Shown one piece after another: positions 8,940 through 20,958 of a DNA stretch of 64,000 nucleotides (position 1 is its first letter; each line of letters starts with the position of its first letter). Location: NCBI RefSeq assembly GCF_964355755.1, contig NC_092670.1, forward strand, positions 27,951,795 through 28,015,794, given 5' to 3'. The DNA comes from Antedon mediterranea. Taxonomy: Eukaryota > Echinodermata > Crinoidea > Comatulida > Antedonidae. The notes under the pieces were generated by a model, which did not search any database, had not been told where the DNA came from, and saw only the letters and a list, made by a program, of their open reading frames with translations. The translations under genes and the position numbers were made by a program.

Positions 8940-11900
8940 CACAAAATGGTCTAAAACGTCTCCAAATGCGATTTGAAGCTATTCTGTACACTTTGCTGTT
9001 TTGTGTGAATAATTTTTGTTGAAATGCTCAAAATGGTCAAAAACGTTTTTAAATACGATATTAAGCTATTTTGTGCTCTTTGATGTTTTTGTGTGAAAAG
9101 TTTTATCGAAATGCTCAAAATGGTCTAAAACGGTTTCTAATGTGATTTTAAGCACTTTGGTGTTTTTATGTTAACAAGTTTTTTCGAAAATCACAAAATG
9201 GTCTAAAATGTCTCCAAATGCGATTTGAAGCTTTTCTAAGCACTTTGGTGTTTTTATGTTAACAAGTTTTTTCGAAAATCACAAAATGGTCTAAAACGTC
9301 TCCAAATGTGATTTGAAGCTATTCTAAACACTTTGGTGTTTTTATGTTAACAAGTTTTTTCGAAAATCACAAATTGGTCTAAAACGTCTCCAAATGCGAT
9401 TTGAAGCTATTTTAAGCACTTTGGTGTTTTTGTGTAACCAAGTTTTTTCGAAAATCACAAAAGGGTCTAAAATGTCTCAAAATGCGATTTGAAGCTATTC
9501 TGTACACTTTGATGTTTTTTTGTTAACAAGTTTTTTCGAAAGTCACAAAATGGTCTAAAAAGTCTCCAAATGCGATTTGAAGCTATTCTAAGCACTTTGG
9601 TGTTTTTATGTTAACAAGTTTTATCGAAAATCACAAAATGGTGTAAAACGTCTCCAAATGCGATTTGAAGCTATTCTAAGCACTTTGGTTTTTTATGTTA
9701 ACAAGTTTTTTCGAAAATCACAAAATGGTGTAAAACGTCTCCAAATGCGATTTTAAGCTATTCTAAGCAATTTGGTGTTTTTATGTTAACAAGTTTTTTC
9801 GAAAATCACAAAATGGTCTAAAACGTCTCCAAATGCGATTTGAAGCTATTCTGTACACTTTGCTGTTTTGTGAGAATAATTTTTGTCGAAATGCTCAAAA
9901 TGGTCAAAAACGTTTTTAAATACGATATTAAGCTATTTTGTGCTCTTTGATGTTTTTGTGTGAAAAGTTTTATCGAAATGCTCAAAATGGTCTAAAACGG
10001 TTTCTAATGTGATTTTAAGCACTTTGATGTTTTTATGTTAACAACTTTTTTAGAAAATTACAAAATGGTGTAAAACGTCTCCAAATGCGATTTGAAGCTA
10101 TTCTAAGCAATTTCGTGTTTTTATGTTAACAAGTTTTTTCGAAAATCACAAAATGGTCTAAAACGTCTCCAAATGCGATTTGAAGCTATTCTAAGCACTT
10201 TTGTGTTTTTATGTTAACAAGTTTTTTCTAAAATCACAAAATGGTCTAAAATGTCTCCAAATGCGATTTTAAGGTATTCTAAGCACTTTGGTGTTTTTAT
10301 GTTAACAAGTTTTTTCGAAAATCACAAAATGGTCTAAAACGTCTACAAATGCGATTTGAAGCTATTCTAAGCACTTTGGTGTTTTTATGTTAACAAGTTT
10401 TTTCGAAAATCACAAAATGGTATAAAACGTCTCCAAATGCGATTTGAAGATTTTCTAAGCACTTTGGTGTTTTTATGTTTACAAGTTTTTTCGAAAATCA
10501 CAAAATGGTCTAAAACGTCTCCAAATGCGATTTGAAGCTATTCCGTACACTTTGCTGTTTTGTGTGAATAATTTTGTCAAAATGCTCAAAATGGTCAAAA
10601 ACGTTTTTAAATACTATATTAAGCTATTTTGTGTTCTTTGATGTTTTTGTGTGAAAAGTTTTATCGAAATGCTGAAAATGGTCTAAAACGGTTTCTAATG
10701 AAATGATTTTAAGAACTTTGATGTTTTTATGTTAACAACTTTTTTAGAAAATCACAAAATGGTCTAAAACGTCTCCAAATGCGATTTGAAGCAATTCTAA
10801 GCACTTTGGTGTTTTTATGTTAACAAGTTTTTTCGAAAATCACAAAATGGTATAAAACCTCTCCAAATGCGATTTTAAGGTATTCTAAGCACTTTGGTGT
10901 TTTTATGTTAACAAGTTTTTTCGAAAACCACAAAATGGTATAAAACGTCTCCAAATGCGATTTGAAGCAATTCTAAGCACTTTGGTGTTTTTATGTTAAC
11001 AAGTTTTTTCGAAAATCACAAAATGGTATAAAACGTCTCCAAATGAGATTTTAAGGTATTCTAAGCACTTTGGTGTTTTTATGTTAACAAGTTTTTTCGA
11101 AAATCACAAAATGGTCTAAAACGTCTACAAATGCGATTTGAAGCTATTCTAAGCACTTTGGTGTTTTTATGTTAACAAGTTTTTTCGAAAATCACAAAAT
11201 GGTATAAAACGTCTCCAAATGCGATTTTAAGCTATTCTAAGCAATTTGGTGTTTTTATGTTAACAAGTTTTTTCGAAAATCACAAAATGGTCGAAAATGT
11301 CACAAAATGCGATTTGAAGCTATTCTAAGCACTTTGGTGTTATTATGTTAACAAGTTTTTTCGAAAATCACAAATTGGTCTAAAACGTCTCCAAATGCGA
11401 TTTGAAGCTATTTTAAGCACTTTGGTGTTTTTGTGTAACCAAGTTTTTTCGAAAATCACAAAAGGGTCTAAAATGTCTCAAAATACGATTTGAAGCTATT
11501 CTGTACACTTTGATGTTTTTTTGTTAACAAGTTTTTTCGAAAGTCACAAAATGGTCTAAAACGTCTCCAAATGCGATTTGAAGCTATTCTAAGCACTTTG
11601 GTGTTTTTATGTTAACAAGTTTTTTCGAAAATCACAAAATGGTGTAAAACGTCTCCAAATGCGATTTGAAGCTATTCTAAGCACTTTGGTGTTTTTATGT
11701 TAACAAGTTTTTTCGAAAATCACAAAATGGTGTAAAACTTCTCCAAATACGATTTTAAGCTATTCTAAGCAATTTGGTGTTTTTATGTTAACAAGTTTTT
11801 TCGAAAATCACAAAATGGTCTAAAACGTCTCCAAATGCGATTTGAAGTTATTCTGTACACTTTGCTGTTTTGTGAGAATAATTTTTGTCGAAATGCTCAA

Positions 11901-12640
11901 AATGGTCAAAAACGTTTTTAAATACGATATTAAGCTATTTTGTGCTCTTTGATGTTTTTGTGTGAAAAGTTTTATCGAAATGCTCAAAATGGTCTAAAAC
12001 GGTTTCTAATGTGATTTTAAGCACTTTGGTGTTTTTATGTTAACAAGTTTTTTCGAAAATCACAAAATGGTCTAAAACGTCTCCAAATGTGATTTGAAGC
12101 TATTCTAAACACTTTGGTGTTTTTATGTTAACAAGTTTTTTCGAAAATCACAAATTGGTCTAAAACGTATCCAAATGCGATTTGAAGCTATTTTAAGCAC
12201 TTTGGTGTTTTTGTGTAACCAAGTTTTTTCGAAAATCACAAAAGGGTCTAAAATGTCTCAAAATGCGATTTGAAGCTATTCTGTACACTTTGATGTTTTT
12301 TTGTTAACAAGTTTTTTCGAAAGTCACAAAATGGTCTAAAACGTCTCCAAATGCGATTTGAAGCTATTCTAAGCACTTTGGTGTTTTTATGTTAACAAGT
12401 TTTTTCGAAAATCACAAAATGGTGTAAAACGTCTCCAAATGCGATTTGAAGCTATTCTAAGCACTTTGGTGTTTTTATGTTAACAAGTTTTTTCGAAAAT
12501 CACAAAATGGTGTAAAACTTCTCCAAATACGATTTTAAGCTATTCTAAGCAATTTGGTGTTTTTATGTTAACAAGTTTTTTCGAAAATCACAAAATGGTC
12601 TAAAACGTCTCCAAATGCGATTTGAAGCTATTCTGTACAC
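8940..12640 (+). repeat. Internal U0 duplication, right copy
   Basis: Partner of 2091-6400 without the extra 606-bp segment. It also carries private variants (TTCCGTACAC, GAAAACCAC, GTTTTTTCTAAAATC, CGTATCC) that are absent from the left copy and present in U2. This copy, not the left one, is therefore the partner of the U2 patch. Confidence 0.85.
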
Positions 12641-13934
12641 TTTGCTGTTTTGTGTGAATAATTTTTGTTGAAATGCTCAAAATGGTCAAAAACGTTTTTA
12701 AATACTATATTAAGCTATTTTGTGTTCTTTGATGTTTTTGTGTGAAAAGTTTTATCGAAATGCTCAAAATGGTCTAAAACGGTTTCTAATGTGATTTTAA
12801 GCACTTTGATGTTTTTATGTTAACAAGTTTTTTCGAAAATCACAAAATGGTGTAAAACGTCTCCAAATGCGATTTGAAGCTATTCTAAGCACGTTGGTGT
12901 TTTTATGTTAACAAGTTTTTTCGAAAATCACAAAATGGTCTAAAACGTCTCCAAATGCGATTTGAAGCAATTCTAAGCACTTTGGTGTTTTTATGGTAAC
13001 GAGTTATTTCGAAAATCACAAAATGGTCTAAAACGTCTCCAAATGCGATTTGAAGCTATTCTGTACACTTTGCTGTTTTGTGTGAATAATTTTTGTCAAA
13101 ATGCTCAAAATGGTCAAAAACGTTTTTTAATACTATATTAAGCTATTTTGTGCTCTTTGATGTTTTTGTGTGAAAAGTTTTATCGAAATGCTCAAAATGG
13201 TCTAAAACGGTTTCTAATGTGATTTTAAGCACTTTGATGTTTTTATGTTAACAACTTTTTTAGAAAATTACAAAATGGTGTAAAACGTCTCCAAATGCGA
13301 TTTGAAGCTATTCTAAGCACTTTGGTGTTTTTATGGTAACGAGTTTTTTTGAATATCACAAAATGGTCTAAAATGTCTCCAAATGCGATTTGAAGCTTTT
13401 CTAAGCACTTTGGTGTTTTTATGTTAACAAGTTTTTTCGAAAATCACAAAATGGTCTAAAACGTCTCCAAATGTGATTTGAAGCTATTCTAAACACTTTG
13501 GTGTTTTTATGTTAACAAGTTTTTTCGAAAATCACAAATTGGTCTAAAACGTCTCCAAATGCGATTTGAAGCTAGTTTAAGCACTTTGGTGTTTTTGTGT
13601 AACCAAGTTTTTTCGAAAATCACAAAAGGGTCTAAAATGTCTCAAAATGCGATTTGAAGCTATTCTGTACACTTTGATGTTTTTTTTGTTAACAAGTTTT
13701 TTCGAAAGTCACAAAATGGTCTAAAACGTCTCCAAATGCGATTTGAAGCTATTCTAAGCACTTTGGTGTTTTTATGTTAACAAGTTTTTTCGAAAATCAC
13801 AAAATGGTGTAAAACGTCTCCAAATGCGATTTGAAGCTATTCTAAGCAATTTGGTGTTTTTATGTTAACAAGTTTTTTCGAAAATCACAAAATGGTGTAA
13901 AACGTCTCCAAATGCGATTTTAAGCTATTCTAAG

Positions 13935-13960
13935 CAATTTGGTGTTCTTTTATGTTAACA
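13935..13960 (+). other. Chimeric junction between U0 and U1
   Basis: Left of here the sequence follows the stretch that ends with GGTGTTCTTTTATG at 23166 and 34319. Right of here it follows 26274 and 37427 onward. In U1 and U2 these two places lie 3,108 bp apart. The exchange therefore falls in or next to GTTAACAAG, inside two equivalent A monomers, and keeps the monomer phase. The interval from 13017 to 14064 (1,047 bp) is the sum of 869 bp of one interval and 178 bp of the other. Confidence 0.85.
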
Positions 13961-16900
13961 AGTTTTTTCGAAAATCACAAAATGGTCTAAAACGTCTCCA
14001 AATGCGATTTGAAGCTATTCTAAGCACTTTTGTGTTTTTATGTTAACAAGTTTTTTCGAAAATCACAAAATGGTCTAAAATGTCTCAAAATGCGATTTGA
14101 AGCTATTCTGTACACTTTGCTGTTTTGTGTGAATAATTTTTGTCAAAATGCTCAAAATGGTCAAAAACGTTTTTAAATACTATATTAAGCTATTTTGTGT
14201 TCTTTGATGTTTTTGTGTGAAAAGTTTTTTCGAAATGCTCAAAATGGTCTAAAACGGTTTCTAATGTGATTTTAAGCACTTTGATGTTTTTATGTTAACA
14301 ACTTTTTTAGAAAATTACAAAATGGTCTAAAACGTCTCCAAATGCAATTTGAAGCAATTCTAAGCACTTTGGTGTTTTTATGTTAACAAGTTTTTTCGAA
14401 AATCACAAAATGGTCTAAAACGTCTCCAAATGCTATTTGAAGCTATTCTGTACACTTTGCTGTTTTGTGTGAATAATTTTTGTTGAAATGCTCAAAATGG
14501 TCAAAAACGTTTTTAAATACGATATTAAGCTATTTTGTGCTCTTTGATGTTTTTGTGTGAAAAGTTTTATCGAAATGCTCAAAATGGTCTAAAACGGTTT
14601 CTAATGTGATTTTAAGCACTTTGGTGTTTTTATGTTAACAAGTTTTTTCGAAAATCACAAAATGGTCTAAAATATCTCCAAATGCGATTTGAAGCTTTTC
14701 TAAGCACTTTGGTGTTTTTATGTTAACAAGTTTTTTCGAAAATCACAAAATGGTCTAAAACGTCTCCAAATGTGATTTGAAGCTATTCTAAACACTTTGG
14801 TGTTTTTATGTTAACAAGTTTTTTCGAAAATCACAAATTGGTCTAAAACGTCTCCAAATGCGATTTTAAGCAATTCTAAGCACTTTGGTGTTTTTATGTT
14901 AAAAAGTTTTTTTCGAAAATCACAAAATGGTCTAAAACCTCTCCAAATGCGATTTGAAGCTATTCTGTACACTTTGCTGTTTTGTGTGAATAATTTTTGT
15001 CGAAATGCTCAAAATGGTCAAAAACGTTTTTAAATACGATATTAAGCTATTTTGTGCTCTTTGATGTTTTTGTGTGAAAAGTTTTATCGAAATGCTCAAA
15101 ATGGTCTAAAACGGTTTCTAATGTGATTTTAAGCACTTTGGTGTTTTTATGTTAACAAGTTTTTTCGAAAATCACAAAATGGTCTAAAACGTCTCCAAAT
15201 GTGATTTGAAGCTATTTTAAACACTTTGGTGTTTTTATGTTAATAAGTTTTTTCGAAAATCACAAATTGGTCTAAAACGTCTCCAAATGCGATTTGAAGC
15301 TTTTCTAAGCACTTTGGTGTTTTTATGGTAACGAGTTATTTCGAAAATCACAAAATGGTCTAAAACGTCTCCAAATGCGATTTGAAGCTATTCTGTACAC
15401 TTTGCTGTTTTGTGTGAATAATTTTTGTCAAAATGCTCAAAATGGTCAAAAACGTTTTTAAATACTATATTAAGCTATTTTGTGTTCTTTGATGTTTTTA
15501 TGTGAAAAGTTTTATCGAAATGCTCAAAATGGTCTAAAACGGTTTCTAATGTGATTTTAAGAACTTTGATGTTTTTATGTTAAAAACTTTTTTAGAAAAT
15601 CACAAAATGGTCTAAAACGTCTCCAAATGCGATTTGAAGCAATTCTAAGCACTTTGGTGTTTTTATGTTAACACGTTTTTTCGAAAATCACAAAATGGTC
15701 TACAACGTCTCCAAATGCGATTTGAAGATATTCTAAGCACTTTGGTGTTTTTATGTTAACAAGTTTTTTCGAAAATCACAAAGTGGTATAAAACGTCTCC
15801 AAATGCGATTTTAAGGTATTCTAAGCACTTTGGTGTTTTTATGTTAACAAGTTTTTTAGAAAATCACAAAATGGTCTAAAACGTCTCCAAATGCGATTTG
15901 AAGCAATTCTAAGCACTTTGGTGTTTTTATGGTAACGAGTTTTTTTGAATATCACAAAATGGTCTAAAATGTCTCCAAATGCGATTTGAAGCTTTTCTAA
16001 GCACTTTGGTGTTTTTATGTTAACAAGTTTTTTCGAAAATCACAAAATGGTCTAAAACGTCTCCAAATGCGATTTGAAGCTATTCTGTACACTTTGCTGT
16101 TTTGTGTGAATAATTTTTGTCGAAATGCTCAAAATGGTCAAAAACGTTTTTAAATACGATATTAAGCTATTTTGTGCTCTTTGATGTTTTTGTGTGAAAA
16201 GTTTTATCGAAATGCTCAAAATGGTCTAAAACGGTTTCTAATGTGATTTTAAGCACTTTGATGTTTTTATGTTAACAACTTTTTTAGAAAATCACAAAAT
16301 GGTCTAAAACGTCTCCAAATGCGATTTGAAGCTTTTCTAAGCACTTTTGTGTTTTTATGTTTACAAGTTTTTTCGAAAATCACAAAATGGTCTAAAACGG
16401 CTCCAAATACGATTTGAAGCTATTCTAAGCACTTTGGTGTTTTTATGTTAACAAGTTTTTTCGAAAATCACAAAATGGTCTAAAACGTCTCCAAATGCGA
16501 TTTGAAGCTATTCTAAGCACTTTGGTGTTTTTATGTTAACAAGTTTTTTCGAAAATCACAAAATGGTGTAAAACGTCTCCAAATGCGATTTGAAGCTATT
16601 CTAAGCAATTTTGTGTTTTTATGTTAACAAGTTTTTTCGAAAATCACAAAATGGTCTAAAACGTCTCCAAATGCGATTTGAAGCTATTCTAAGCACTTTT
16701 GTGTTTTTATGTTAACAAGTTTTTTCGAAAATCACAAAATTGTCTAAAATGTCTCAAAATGCGATTTGAAGCTATTCTTTACACTTTGCTGTTTTGTGTG
16801 AATAATTTTTGTCAAAATGCTCAAAATGGTCAAAAACGTTTTTAAATACTATATTAAGCTATTTTGTGTTCTTTGATGTTTTTGTGTGAAAAGTTTTTTC

Positions 16901-19900
16901 GAAATGCTCAAAATGGTCTAAAACGGTTTCTAATGTGATTTTAAGCACTTTGATGTTTTTATGTTAACAACTTTTTTAGAAAATTACAAAATGGTCTAAA
17001 ACGTCTCCAAATGCGATTTGAAGCAATTCTAAGCACTTTGGTGTTTTTATGTTAACAAGTTTTTTCGAAAATCACAAAATGGTCTAAAACGTCTCCAAAT
17101 GCGATTTGAAGCTATTCTGTACACTTTGCTGTTTTGTGTGAATAATTTTTGTTGAAATGCTCAAAATGGTCAAAAACGTTTTTAAATACGATATTAAGCT
17201 ATTTTGTGCTCTTTGATGTTTTTGTGTGAAAAGTTTTATCGAAATGCTCAAAATGGTCTAAAACGGTTTCTAATGTGATTTTAAGCACTTTGGTGTTTTT
17301 ATGTTAACAAGTTTTTTCGAAATTCACAAAATGGTCTAAAATGTCTCCAAATGCGATTTGAAGCTTTTCTAAGCACTTTGGTGTTTTTATGTTAACAAGT
17401 TTTTTCGAAAATCACAAAATGGTCTAAAACGTCTCCAAATGTGATTTGAAGCTATTCTAAACACTTTGGTGTTTTTATGTTAACAAGTTTTTTCGAAAAT
17501 CACAAATTGGTCTAAAACGTCTCCAAATGCGATTTGAAGCTATTTTAAGCACTTTGGTGTTTTTGTGTAACCAAGTTTTTTCGAAAATCACAAAAGGGTC
17601 TAAAATGTCTCAAAATGCGATTTGAAGCTATTCTGTACACTTTGATGTTTTTTTGTTAACAAGTTTTTTCGAAAGTCACAAAATGGTCTAAAAAGTCTCC
17701 AAATGCGATTTGAAGCTATTCTAAGCACTTTGGTGTTTTTATGTTAACAAGTTTTATCGAAAATCACAAAATGGTGTAAAACGTCTCCAAATGCGATTTG
17801 AAGCTATTCTAAGCACTTTGGTGTTTTTATGTTAACAAGTTTTTTCGAAAATCACAAAATGGTGTAAAACGTCTCCAAATGCGATTTTAAGCTATTCTAA
17901 GCAATTTGGTGTTTTTATGTTAACAAGTTTTTTCGAAAATCACAAAATGGTCTAAAACGTCTCCAAATGCGATTTGAAGCTATTCTGTACACTTTGCTGT
18001 TTTGTGAGAATAATTTTTGTCGAAATGCTCAAAATGGTCAAAAACGTTTTTAAATACGATATTAAGCTATTTTGTGCTCTTTGATGTTTTTGTGTGAAAA
18101 GTTTTATCGAAATGCTCAAAATGGTCTAAAACGGTTTCTAATGTGATTTTAAGCACTTTGATGTTTTTATGTTAACAACTTTTTTAGAAAATTACAAAAT
18201 GGTGTAAAACGTCTCCAAATGCGATTTGAAGCTATTCTAAGCAATTTCGTGTTTTTATGTTAACAAGTTTTTTCGAAAATCACAAAATGGTCTAAAACGT
18301 CTCCAAATGCGATTTGAAGCTATTCTAAGCACTTTTGTGTTTTTATGTTAACAAGTTTTTTCGAAAATCACAAAATGGTCTAAAATGTCTCCAAATGCGA
18401 TTTTAAGGTATTCTAAGCACTTTGGTGTTTTTATGTTAACAAGTTTTTTCGAAAATCACAAAATGGTCTAAAACGTCTACAAATGCGATTTGAAGCTCTT
18501 CTAAGCACTTTGGTGTTTTTATGTTAACAAGTTTTTTCGAAAATCACAAAATGGTATAAAACGTCTCCAAATGCGATTTGAAGATTTTCTAAGCACTTTG
18601 GTGTTTTTATGTTTACAAGTTTTTTCGAAAATCACAAAATGGTCTAAAACGTCTCCAAATGCGATTTGAAGCTATTCTGTACACTTTGCTGTTTTGTGTG
18701 AATAATTTTGTCAAAATGCTCAAAATGGTCAAAAACGTTTTTAAATACTATATTAAGCTATTTTGTGTTCTTTGATGTTTTTGTGTGAAAAGTTTTATCG
18801 AAATGCTCAAAATGGTCTAAAACGGTTTCTAATGAAATGATTTTAAGAACTTTGATGTTTTTATGTTAACAACTTTTTTAGAAAATCACAAAATGGTCTA
18901 AAACGTCTCCAAATGCGATTTGAAGCAATTCTAAGCACTTTGGTGTTTTTATGTTAACAAGTTTTTTCGAAAATCACAAAATGGTATAAAACGTCTCCAA
19001 ATGCGATTTTAAGGTATTCTAAGCACTTTGGTGATTTTATGTTAACAAGTTTTTTCGAAAATCACAAAATGGTCTAAAACGTCTACAAATGCGATTTGAA
19101 GCTATTCTAAGCACTTTGGTGTTTTTATGTTAACAAGTTTTTTCGAAAATCACAAAATGGTATAAAACGTCTCCAAATGCGATTTTAAGCTATTCTAAGC
19201 AATTTGGTGTTTTTATGTTAACAAGTTTTTTCGAAAATCACAAAATGGTCGAAAATGTCACAAAATGCGATTTGAAGCTATTCTAAGCACTTTGGTGTTA
19301 TTATGTTAACAAGTTTTTTCGAAAATCACAAATTGGTCTAAAACGTCTCCAAATGCGATTTGAAGCTATTTTAAGCACTTTGGTGTTTTTGTGTAACCAA
19401 GTTTTTTCGAAAATCACAAAAGGGTCTAAAATGTCTCAAAATGCGATTTGAAGCTATTCTGTACACTTTGATGTTTTTTTGTTAACAAGTTTTTTCGAAA
19501 GTCACAAAATGGTCTAAAACGTCTCCAAATGCGATTTGAAGCTATTCTAAGCACTTTGGTGTTTTTATGTTAACAAGTTTTTTCGAAAATCACAAAATGG
19601 TGTAAAACGTCTCCAAATGCGATTTGAAGCTATTCTAAGCACTTTGGTGTTTTTATGTTAACAAGTTTTTTCGAAAATCACAAAATGGTGTAAAACTTCT
19701 CCAAATACGATTTTAAGCTATTCTAAGCAATTTGGTGTTTTTATGTTAACAAGTTTTTTCGAAAATCACAAAATGGTCTAAAACGTCTCCAAATGCGATT
19801 TGAAGCTATTCTGTACACTTTGCTGTTTTGTGTGAATAATTTTTGTTGAAATGCTCAAAATGGTCAAAAACGTTTTTAAATACTATATTAAGCTATTTTG

Positions 19901-20902
19901 TGTTCTTTGATGTTTTTGTGTGAAAAGTTTTATCGAAATGCTCAAAATGGTCTAAAACAGTTTCTAATGTGATTTTAAGCACTTTGATGTTTTTATGTTA
20001 ACAACTTTTTTAGAAAATCACAAAATGGTCTAAAACGTCTCCAAATGCGATTTGAAGCAATTCTAAGCACTTTGGTGCTTTTATGTTAACAAGTTTTTTC
20101 GAAAATCACAAAATGGTATAAAACGTCTCCAAATGCGATTTGAAGCAATTCTAAGCACTTTGGTGTTTTTATGTTAACAAGTTTTTTCGAAAATCACAAA
20201 ATGGTATAAAACGTCTCCAAATGCGATTTTAAGGTATTCTAAGCACTTTGGTGTTTTTATGTTAACAAGTTTTTTCGAAAATCACAAAATGGTCTAAAAC
20301 GTCTCCAAATGCGATTTGAAGCTATTCTGTACACTTTGCTGTTTTGTGTGAATAATTTTTGTCGAAATGCTCAAAATGGTCAAAAACGTTTTTAAATACG
20401 ATATTAAGCTATTTTGTGCTCTTTGATGTTTTTGTGTGAAAAGTTTTATCGAAATGCTCAAAATGGTCTAAAACGGTTTCTAATGTGATTTTAAGCACTT
20501 TGATGTTTTTATGTTAACAACTTTTTTAGAAAATCACAAAATGGTCTAAAACGTCTCCAAATGCGATTTGAAGCAATTCTAAGCACTTTGGTGTTTTTAT
20601 GGTAACGAGTTTTTTTGAATATCACAAAATGGTCTAAAACGTCTCCAAATGCGATTTGAAGCTATTCTAAGCACTTTGGTGTTTTTATGTTAACAAGTTT
20701 TTTCGAAAATCACAAAATGGTGTAAAACGTCTCCAAATGCGATTTGAAGCTATTCTAAGCACTTTGGTGTTATTATGTTAACAAGTTTTTTCGAAAATCA
20801 CAAATTGGTCTAAAACGTCTCCAAATGCGATTTGAAGCTATTTTAAGCACTTTGGTGTTTTTGTGTAACCAAGTTTTTTCGAAAATCACAAAAGGGTCTA
20901 AA

Positions 20903-20958
20903 ATGTCTCAAAATGCGATTTGAAGCTATTCTGTACACTTTGATGTTTTTTTGTTAAC
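20903..20958 (+). repeat. 56-bp truncated monomer in U1
   Basis: ATGTCTCAAAATGCG appears at 20903 and again at 20959, a period of 56 instead of 88. The junction reads TTGTTAACATGTCTC, so about 32 bp spanning the end of one monomer and the start of the next are missing. It explains why the interval from 20283 to 21295 is 1,012 bp (252 + 8 x 88 + 56). Confidence 0.92.

Larger units (their letters stand above)
1..14063 (+). repeat. Higher-order region U0 (left part, own barcode)
   Basis: Triplets (B starts) are at 89, 781, 2091, 2960, 3652, 4258, 5568, 6348, 6952, 7820, 8600, 8940, 9807, 10499, 11809, 12589 and 13017. The A counts after them are 5, 12, 7, 5, 4, 12, 6, 4, 7, 6, 1, 7, 5, 12, 6, 2, 9. 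One A monomer precedes the first triplet. The barcode differs from U1 and U3, but its stretch 1, 7, 5, 12, 6, 2 (from 8600) is nearly the one in U2 (1, 7, 4, 12, 6, 2 from 29066). U0 contains an internal duplication at an offset of about 6,847 bp and local 606- and 780-bp repeats. Its left end is set by the window, not by biology. Confidence 0.88.
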
